Assembly (NCBI GenBank): GCA_936943315.1
Contig: CAKZJM010000401.1
Coordinates: forward strand, 1 to 10,061
DNA length: 10,061 nucleotides
Reading direction: 5' to 3'
Origin: an uncultured Methylophilus sp.
GTDB lineage: Bacteria; Pseudomonadota; Gammaproteobacteria; Burkholderiales; Methylophilaceae
In this document: positions 4,960 through 10,061 of the stretch, piece after piece
How the letters are laid out: each line of letters begins with the position of its first letter
Numbering within the stretch: position 1 is the first letter of the stretch
Position numbers and translations under genes: made by a program
Notes under the pieces: model-generated
Told to the model about the DNA's origin: nothing
Databases searched by the model: none
The model's input: only the letters and a program-made list of their open reading frames with translations

Positions 4960-5862
4960 ATGTCCGAGAATCCAGCAAAACTGTCCTGGCCCACTTTACT
5001 GCTATTACTGTTGCCGCCCTTGTTATGGGCCGGTAACTTTATTGCCGGGCGGGCCATTAGTGCAGCGGTGCCACCAGTGACTTTGTCACTGATACGTTGG
5101 AGCATCGCGGCACTGTGTTTGCTGCCATTTGCGCTGAAGCCCTGTTTACGTGACTGGCGAGATTACCTAAGGTATCGCTGGTATATTCTCGGCACCGCTT
5201 TGACGGGAGTCGCTGCGTTTAATTTGCTGGTGTACTGGGGCTTACATACCACCACGGCCACCAATGGCATCATCCTCAATTCGTTTATCCCTTTTCTGGT
5301 AGCCCTGTTCGGATACCTGTTTTACCGGCAAACCTTGTCGTTCTATCAACTGTTAGGCATGCTTGTCTCGCTGGCGGGCGTGTTGATTGTAGTGGCCCAT
5401 GGCGAATTACAAAGGTTGCTCAGTCTCGCCTTTGCGCCGGGCGACCTGATTATTTTTCTTGCCATGATTTTCTGGGCACTATATACGCTGTGGCTGAAAG
5501 CCATTCCCGCCCACATCAACCGGACCGGACTCATGCTCTGCCAGGTATTGATTGCGCTTGTATTGCTGATTCCACTGGCCGCCTGGGAGAGCCAGACGAG
5601 GGTGATTCAACTGCAAGAAACCCACACGTTATGGATATTGGCTTATATCGGCATATTCCCTTCGGTGATTGCGCTGCTGGCTTACTCAAAAGCGGTGACT
5701 CTGGTCGGCTCGGTGCGTGCCAGTGTCTTTATTCATGCCATGCCCATTTTTGGCTCCATCCTTTCTACCCTGTTATTGCACGAAGTCTTTCAGGGCTATC
5801 AACTGTTAGGCATGGTCACCATATTTACCGGCATCTGGCTGGCCAATCGAAAAATCACTTAA
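4960..5862 (+). CDS. EamA/DMT-superfamily permease
   Basis: A 300-residue, very hydrophobic inner-membrane protein of the drug/metabolite transporter superfamily, with two EamA repeats of about five helices each (roughly 12-147 and 160-297). The first repeat has WAGNFIAGR (23-31), TTTATNGIILNSFIPFLVALFGYLF split across helices 3-4 (97-121) and FYQLLGMLVSLAGVLIV (128-144). The second repeats the pattern with LVGSVRASVFIHAMPIFGSI (248-267) and GYQLLGMVTIFTGIWLA (279-295). Members export amino acids, nucleotides, metabolites or drugs; the substrate cannot be predicted here. The ATG at 4960 has no good Shine-Dalgarno, but the first helix begins about ten codons later, as usual for the family. An ATG at 4944 is in another frame. 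No terminator is evident downstream. Confidence 0.9.
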   Translation: MSENPAKLSWPTLLLLLLPPLLWAGNFIAGRAISAAVPPVTLSLIRWSIAALCLLPFALKPCLRDWRDYLRYRWYILGTALTGVAAFNLLVYWGLHTTTATNGIILNSFIPFLVALFGYLFYRQTLSFYQLLGMLVSLAGVLIVVAHGELQRLLSLAFAPGDLIIFLAMIFWALYTLWLKAIPAHINRTGLMLCQVLIALVLLIPLAAWESQTRVIQLQETHTLWILAYIGIFPSVIALLAYSKAVTLVGSVRASVFIHAMPIFGSILSTLLLHEVFQGYQLLGMVTIFTGIWLANRKIT

Positions 5863-5951
5863 ACTTTCATGCTTAATCTGAATCAGGATAGTATTCGCAC
5901 GACCAACATCATTCAGTGCAACATCACTTTTGCCAGCAAAGGAGACCGCAT

Positions 5952-6458
5952 ATGGTTTTAGCGTTTCATCCAGAATTGGACCTGGTTTTACAACGCGAAG
6001 TCGACGTGACGCCTGAGGAACTCTGGCATGCCTGGACCACACCCGAACACCTGAAAAAGTGGTTTTGCCCTTTGCCGTGGAAAACGGTGGAGTGTGACAT
6101 TGACCTGAGGCCAGGCGGCCTGTTTCGCACCGTGATGCAATCGCCTGAAGGACAACAGTTTCCAAATATTGGCTGTTACCTCGAAGTGATCCCCAACCAA
6201 ACACTGACCTGGACCAATGCCATGGAACCCGGCTTTAGGCCAGCAAAAACGCCTGAGCAATCGCCAGGCCATGAGTGTGCCGCGTTCTTGATGACCGCCA
6301 GCCTCGTATTCGAAGCCACTGCCACCGGGACCAACTACACGGCGTATGTGCTGCATGCAGACGCGGCCTCGAAACAGCGGCATGAAGCGATGGGGTTTGA
6401 GGCAGGCTGGAGCGCAGTATTAGATCAACTGGTGGCTGAGATTAAACGTGCCCGCTAA
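5952..6458 (+). CDS. SRPBCC/AHSA1-domain protein
   Basis: A 168-residue protein of the START-like SRPBCC superfamily, AHSA1 (Aha1 C-terminal-like) branch. REVDVTPEELWHAWTTPEHLKKWFCP (15-40, given here in pieces: REVDVTPEELW, HAWTTPEHLKKWF) begins the beta strand, helix and WT-PEHL-KWF pattern. Then follow DLRPGGLFRTVM (51-62), the C-terminal strands and a long helix GFEAGWSAVLDQLVAEIK (148-165). The fold encloses a hydrophobic cavity; the ligand is unknown. A GTG at 5916 would add 12 residues, but AAAGGAG at 5938-5944 places the start at the ATG at 5952. The gene ends five bases from the convergent metalloprotease gene. It follows the permease by 89 bases without a terminator, so the two may be co-transcribed. 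Confidence 0.85.
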   Translation: MVLAFHPELDLVLQREVDVTPEELWHAWTTPEHLKKWFCPLPWKTVECDIDLRPGGLFRTVMQSPEGQQFPNIGCYLEVIPNQTLTWTNAMEPGFRPAKTPEQSPGHECAAFLMTASLVFEATATGTNYTAYVLHADAASKQRHEAMGFEAGWSAVLDQLVAEIKRAR

Positions 6459-6463
6459 TGTGT

Positions 6464-7204
6464 TCAGGCCATGCGGTGCAAAATCGGCGATAAAGCCCTG
6501 AGCTCTTTTTCAGCTTGCAGGTGATTGGGAAATAACCGCTCTTGCACCGCATAAAATCTGGCGGAATGGTTCATTTCCTTGAGGTGGGCCATTTCATGGC
6601 AGACCACATACTGGATGATATGGGGTGGTGCTTGAATCAATCGCCAGTTCAAGCGGATTTGCTTGCGGCTATTGCAACTGCCCCAGCGCGATTTAGCATT
6701 TGAAAGTGCCACCGAAGTGATTTTTTCACCCATTTGCGCAGCCACCAGCTCTACCCTGCGTTTGAAATCCGGTAAGGCTTGTTGCGCATACCATTGCAAC
6801 ACTTTGCGCGCGACGAAAGCGGGCTGGTCAATCTGCGGCGACCTCACCAGCAGCTGATTCCCCTGCAACACCACCGCTTTATTGGTGGCATGATGCTGTA
6901 GCGTTAACACAATATCCTGCCCCATAAACAGCAAAGGCTCGCCCTCTTGCCATTGCATGGGGCTGACCTGATTGCTTTCACGCAAGGCCAGTTTTTGCTG
7001 GATCCAGCCCGCTTTTTGCAACAGGATGTGTTGTAGCTCAGTGGCAGAAATACGTTTTGGCGCATGCACGACGAGGCCTTGATCCGTAATCTTGAGACCA
7101 ATGGTTTTACGTACCCGCAGGTCAAGTTGATAGGGAATGGTTTGCCCACCCGGCAGTTGCAGCGCTCGCGTGATCAAAGATGCAACATCTCCGTTTCGAT
7201 CCAC
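6464..7204 (-). CDS. YgjP-like (M48-type fold) zinc metalloprotease
   Basis: A 246-residue protein with the YgjP/DUF45 metallopeptidase domain. Zinc site HEMAH (203-207) with E204 as the catalytic base and a third ligand H213 in the following NHSARFY (212-218). RWGSCNSRKQIRLNWRLI (173-190) is the hallmark preceding segment. It is predicted cytoplasmic, with no signal peptide; the natural substrates of the family are not well defined. It is the last gene of the leftward cluster. The ATG at 7204 lies 31 bases inside plsC and has GGAAGAG just upstream. A TTG at 7177, overlapping the plsC stop with GGAG some 11 bases upstream, is an alternative that would remove nine residues. No terminator is visible before the convergent gene. 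Confidence 0.87.
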   Translation of the reverse strand: MDRNGDVASLITRALQLPGGQTIPYQLDLRVRKTIGLKITDQGLVVHAPKRISATELQHILLQKAGWIQQKLALRESNQVSPMQWQEGEPLLFMGQDIVLTLQHHATNKAVVLQGNQLLVRSPQIDQPAFVARKVLQWYAQQALPDFKRRVELVAAQMGEKITSVALSNAKSRWGSCNSRKQIRLNWRLIQAPPHIIQYVVCHEMAHLKEMNHSARFYAVQERLFPNHLQAEKELRALSPILHRMA

Positions 7205-7887
7205 TCTTCCACTTGCTTGTTGACAGCATCTGGCTTGAGGCCAGCGGTCTCAAGCGGCGGACCAATCATCACCTGAATCACGCCAGGGTATTTAAGAATG
7301 GAGTTTTTACGCCAGTATCGTCCAGCATTATGGGCCACCGGCACCACCGTGGTTTCAGTATGCGAAGCCAGCCAGGCGCCGCCAATATGATATTTGCCGC
7401 GTGCCCCCGGTGCGGTACGTGTCCCTTCTGGAAAAATCACCACCCACAACCCACGCTTGAGCCTGTTCTTACCATGATTGACCAATTTTTTGAGTGCTTC
7501 ACGGCCACTACTACGGTCAATCGGAATTGATCCAACCGCCCACAAGGCCCAGCCAAAAAATGGAATCATCAACAACTCTCTTTTCAGCACCCACACTTGC
7601 GGTGGAAAAATAGTCTGTAGCGCGATCGTCTCCCAGGCTGACTGGTGCTTGGCAAGGATAATGGAGGGATTGGCAGGGATATGTGCGCGGCCAGTCACTT
7701 CATAGCGTAAATTGCAGGTGACTTTGAGCCACCACATCACGGCATGGGCCCAACCGCTCACCCAGCGTGAACGCGTCACCGCTGGCAAGGGGATGAGCAA
7801 AAGCGCTAATAAGGAAAATGGGATGGTCAGCGCAAACACGCCGACATAAAACACCAGTGCGCGCACGTACAACACGGTTTTCTGCAT
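7174..7887 (-). CDS. plsC: 1-acyl-sn-glycerol-3-phosphate acyltransferase
   Basis: A 237-residue lysophosphatidic acid acyltransferase, which adds the second acyl chain to make phosphatidic acid at the inner membrane. An N-terminal hydrophobic segment (about 7-35) anchors it. The catalytic block I is KHQSAWE, giving H81 and, four residues on, E86 in place of the usual Asp (HX4E rather than HX4D). Block III is FPEGTR (152-157), and VPVAHNAG (182-189) is block IV-like. The AKHQSAWE variant is, from memory, common in betaproteobacterial PlsC, so activity is expected. Its ATG overlaps the gmhB stop by one base (TAATG), and its 3' end overlaps the metalloprotease gene, indicating translational coupling within one operon. 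The protein could equally act in acylating other lysophospholipids. Confidence 0.92.
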   Translation of the reverse strand: MQKTVLYVRALVFYVGVFALTIPFSLLALLLIPLPAVTRSRWVSGWAHAVMWWLKVTCNLRYEVTGRAHIPANPSIILAKHQSAWETIALQTIFPPQVWVLKRELLMIPFFGWALWAVGSIPIDRSSGREALKKLVNHGKNRLKRGLWVVIFPEGTRTAPGARGKYHIGGAWLASHTETTVVPVAHNAGRYWRKNSILKYPGVIQVMIGPPLETAGLKPDAVNKQVEEWIETEMLHL

Positions 7888-8429
7888 TATCGGTCACCCG
7901 CAATAATGTCTTGCGCTGCCGCTGCGAGGTCAGCGACAACGATTGTGGTTTGAGGCACCTCCGATAAGTTGTAGGTTTCTTCGCCTTTGCCGGTGCGCAC
8001 CAGGTAGGGTTGGCAGCCCGCTTTGTCAAACGCCTGTAAATCACGCAGGGCATCGCCCACGCCAGGCACTTTGGTCAACTCGATATTGAAACGGCGCCCG
8101 ATTTCTTCAATCATGCCCGTGTTAGGTTTGCGGCACTGGCAATGGTCATCGGCCGCATGCGGACAATAAAACACGGCATCAATCCGGCCACCAACCTGGG
8201 CCAGCGCCTTGTGCATTTTGTCGTGAATGGCATTGAGAGTAGCCATATCAAAATAACCCCGCGCGATGCCGGATTGATTAGTCGCCACAGCAACACGGTA
8301 GCCATGCTGATTGAGCAGCGCAATCGCTTCTAGGCTGCCTGGAATCGGAATCCACTCGTTGGGGTTTTTGATAAAGGTGGCGCTATCGAGATTAATCACG
8401 CCGTCACGGTCAAGAATGACTAATTTCAT
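7887..8429 (-). CDS. gmhB: D-glycero-beta-D-manno-heptose 1,7-bisphosphate 7-phosphatase
   Basis: A 180-residue HAD-superfamily phosphatase that removes the 7-phosphate from heptose bisphosphate in ADP-heptose synthesis for the LPS inner core, in the cytoplasm. Motif I is LDRDGVIN with D7 (nucleophile) and D9; motif II is TNQSG (50-54). The zinc-binding loop has C89, H91, C97 and C99, followed by RKP (100-102) and the motif III/IV region GVGDALRDLQA (123-133) with D126. All family key residues are present. Upstream of the ATG the Shine-Dalgarno is weak, and the 115-bp repeat element ends 10 bases before the start, so the native leader has been replaced or extended by the element. It couples directly to plsC by a 1-base overlap. 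Confidence 0.94.
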   Translation of the reverse strand: MKLVILDRDGVINLDSATFIKNPNEWIPIPGSLEAIALLNQHGYRVAVATNQSGIARGYFDMATLNAIHDKMHKALAQVGGRIDAVFYCPHAADDHCQCRKPNTGMIEEIGRRFNIELTKVPGVGDALRDLQAFDKAGCQPYLVRTGKGEETYNLSEVPQTTIVVADLAAAAQDIIAGDR

Positions 8430-8439
8430 GTTTTAAATC

Positions 8440-8554
8440 CGTCATTCCCGCGCAGGCGGGAATCTAGGCTAGTTGAAAGCATCGCTTGTGCGTATGTTGA
8501 TAGACAGTCTAAATCAACTTGCTTGTCTGGATTCCCGCCTGCGCGGGAATGACG
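8440..8554. mobile_element. 115-bp MITE-like element with dRS3-type inverted ends
   Basis: Bases 8440-8464 and 8530-8554 are perfect 25-bp inverted repeats. Each contains a 20-mer (ATTCCCGCGCAGGCGGGAAT at 8444-8463, and its complement at 8531-8550) that is itself an 8-bp hairpin and fits the Neisseria dRS3 form ATTCCC-N8-GGGAAT. The 65-base interior holds a further imperfect hairpin (GTTGAT..AGAC, then GTCT..ATCAAC, about 8495-8518). There is no coding capacity. It fills most of the 141-base gap between glyS and gmhB, which are probably co-transcribed, so it will be transcribed as strong RNA hairpins. Confidence 0.72.
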
Positions 8555-8570
8555 AAATGAGGGGATCATC

Positions 8571-10061
8571 TTAACTGGCCAGTTTGGACAAATCCGCCAC
8601 ACGGTTCATGGCCTGGTGCAAGGTTGCCAGTAAGCCCAAACGGTTGGCTTTTAAGGCAGGGTCATCCGCATTGACCATGACTTCGTCAAAGAAGGTATCC
8701 ACCGGCGCTTTGAGCGCCGCCAAAGCCTGTAGTGACGCGGTGTAATCACCAGCCTCAAACAGCTGATCGGCTTTTGGTTTGGTCTCGGTGATAGCCTGAT
8801 GCAATGCCTTCTCCGCAGCCTCTTGCAGTAACTCAGACTTCACCTCAGCTTTTACTTCACCTTCCACCTTTTTCAGGATGTTGGAGACGCGTTTGTTTGC
8901 TGCGGCCAGCGCAGGCGCTTCGGCCAGGTTGGCGAACGCCTGTACGGCACTCAACCGGCGTGGCACTTCTGCCAACTGGTTAGGTGACAACGACAATACA
9001 GCATCGACTTCTTGCGCGCTGGCGCCCTGGTCACGCAAGTTGACTGCCAGGCGGTCAAAGCAGAAGGCCTTGATCGCTTCAGCGACCTCCTGGCCGCCAT
9101 TGAACACGCTCAGTGTTTGAGCAATCAGCTGGTCGAACGCTAAGGGCAACTCGGTTTCCATCAGCATGCGCAAAATACCCAACGCCTGGCGGCGCAAGGC
9201 AAATGGGTCTTTGTCGCCTGTTGGTTTTTCACCTATGCTGAACAGACCAACCAGGGTTTCAAGCTTGTCAGCCAAGGCGACGACCACACCGACCTGGCTG
9301 CGTGGCAATTCATCCCCAGCGAACCGTGGGCGGTAATGGTCTTCAATGGCATAAGCCACGTCATCGGCCAAGCCTTCATGCTGGGCATAATAGCGGCCCA
9401 TAATGCCTTGCAGCTCCGGGAACTCGCCGACCATATCCGTCAGCAAATCGACTTTAGACAAACGAGCGGCTTGCGCCACTTTAGCCACAAACCCATCGCC
9501 GCCAATCTGCTGTCCAATAGCAGAAGCAATCGCGACCACGCGTTCATTGCGCTCGCCTTGTGAGCCTAGCTTGTTGTGGTAGACCACTTTGCCCAGGCCA
9601 GCCAAACGGCTTTCGAGCGTCTTTTTGCGGTCCTGGTCAAAGAAAAACTTGGCATCTGCCAAACGTGGACGCACCACGCGCTCGTTACCACCAATCACCT
9701 TGCTGGCATCCGCCGGATTGATGTTGGAGACAATTAAAAACTTATTCGTGAGTTTGCCGCTCGCGTCTAACAGCGGGAAGTATTTCTGGTTGGCCTTCAT
9801 GGTCAAAATCAGGCACTCTTGCGGCACCGCCAAAAACTCTTCTTCAAACTGGCCGAGCAATACATTGGGGCGTTCTACCAGCGCAGTCACTTCATCGAGC
9901 AGCGCCTCATCTTCAATCGGCTTCAGCCCCTGTTTGTCAGCGGCCGTTTGCAGCTGTTTCACAATCTCGGCACGACGCGCGTCAAACCCTGCAATCACAG
10001 CCCCCTCATCAGCCAGTTGCTGTGCGTAAGTGTCTGCGTTGCGGATGGTGACCACCGGATT
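8571..10061 (-). CDS. glyS: Glycyl-tRNA synthetase beta subunit (C-terminal part)
   Basis: The frame is open to the window edge and gives 496 residues; with E. coli GlyS at 689, roughly the first 190 lie outside. The first visible residues are NPVVTIRNADTYAQQ. The GTG at 10055 is an internal Val, not the start. GlyS pairs with GlyQ in the heterotetramer that charges tRNA-Gly. Recognisable stretches are AVPQECLILTMKANQKYFPL (split: VPQECLILTMK, ANQKYFPL), the HD-like region KVDLLTDMVGEFPELQGIMG, PRFAGDELP, LADKLETLVGLFSIG and the signature DKDPFALRRQALGILRML. The C-terminus, ending ANRLGLLATLHQAMNRVADLS, is the DALR-type anticodon-binding region. It is the most upstream gene visible of the leftward cluster; glyQ would be expected just beyond the window. 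Confidence 0.95.
   Translation of the reverse strand, partial: NPVVTIRNADTYAQQLADEGAVIAGFDARRAEIVKQLQTAADKQGLKPIEDEALLDEVTALVERPNVLLGQFEEEFLAVPQECLILTMKANQKYFPLLDASGKLTNKFLIVSNINPADASKVIGGNERVVRPRLADAKFFFDQDRKKTLESRLAGLGKVVYHNKLGSQGERNERVVAIASAIGQQIGGDGFVAKVAQAARLSKVDLLTDMVGEFPELQGIMGRYYAQHEGLADDVAYAIEDHYRPRFAGDELPRSQVGVVVALADKLETLVGLFSIGEKPTGDKDPFALRRQALGILRMLMETELPLAFDQLIAQTLSVFNGGQEVAEAIKAFCFDRLAVNLRDQGASAQEVDAVLSLSPNQLAEVPRRLSAVQAFANLAEAPALAAANKRVSNILKKVEGEVKAEVKSELLQEAAEKALHQAITETKPKADQLFEAGDYTASLQALAALKAPVDTFFDEVMVNADDPALKANRLGLLATLHQAMNRVADLSKLAS

Noticed and set aside
5916..5951. Upstream GTG start for the SRPBCC protein
   Set aside because: The extension would encode a non-family peptide that includes the obvious Shine-Dalgarno sequence for the ATG at 5952.
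8440..8554. rho-independent terminator for glyS
   Set aside because: The hairpins are GC-rich but are not followed by a T-run on the reverse strand, and the same 25-mer occurs elsewhere as a repeat. A partial attenuating effect is possible but not shown.

Overview
The window looks like chromosomal DNA from a betaproteobacterium. The best guess is the Methylophilaceae or a close relative, judged from gene content, gene order (glyS-gmhB-plsC-metalloprotease; ilvE followed by a CHCC zinc-finger gene) and moderate GC content. This is inference; no database search was possible. Most of the window is ordinary housekeeping sequence. The two places that reward attention are a pair of bacterioferritin genes with complementary active-site losses, and two foldback-type repeat elements.

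Left end (1-1466): the first 29 bases hold the start of a gene running leftward out of the window. An AT-rich intergenic region with three copies of an 11-base motif separates it from a divergent Lrp/AsnC-type regulator (191-655). After the regulator comes about 800 bases without a credible gene. It contains a 432-bp element with 24-bp terminal inverted repeats and nested internal inverted repeats (721-1152), further small inverted repeats, and a dRS3-like repeat at 1248-1272.

Middle (1436-4960): a leftward unit, ilvE then a 62-residue zinc-finger protein, ends in a clear terminator. Divergent from ilvE is an SCO1/SenC copper-chaperone lipoprotein. Next is an iron-storage module: two tandem bacterioferritin genes with a sigma70-like promoter and a terminator, then bfd (bacterioferritin-associated ferredoxin) under its own promoter with a perfect palindromic Fur box over the -10. 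The first Bfr keeps the whole di-iron ferroxidase site but has Arg at the haem-ligand position. The second keeps the haem-ligand Met but has lost nearly all ferroxidase ligands. They probably form a mixed 24-mer that stores iron, and Bfd, induced when iron is short, would reduce the haem to release it.

Right part (4960-10061): an EamA/DMT-family permease and an SRPBCC/AHSA1-domain protein run rightward and converge on a leftward, tightly packed cluster. In transcription order this is glyS (incomplete, runs off the right edge), gmhB (LPS heptose synthesis), plsC (phospholipid acyl transfer) and a YgjP-like metalloprotease. gmhB and plsC overlap by 1 base, and plsC and the protease by 31. A 115-bp element with perfect 25-bp inverted termini, each containing a dRS3-like 20-mer, lies between glyS and gmhB and ends 10 bases before the gmhB start.
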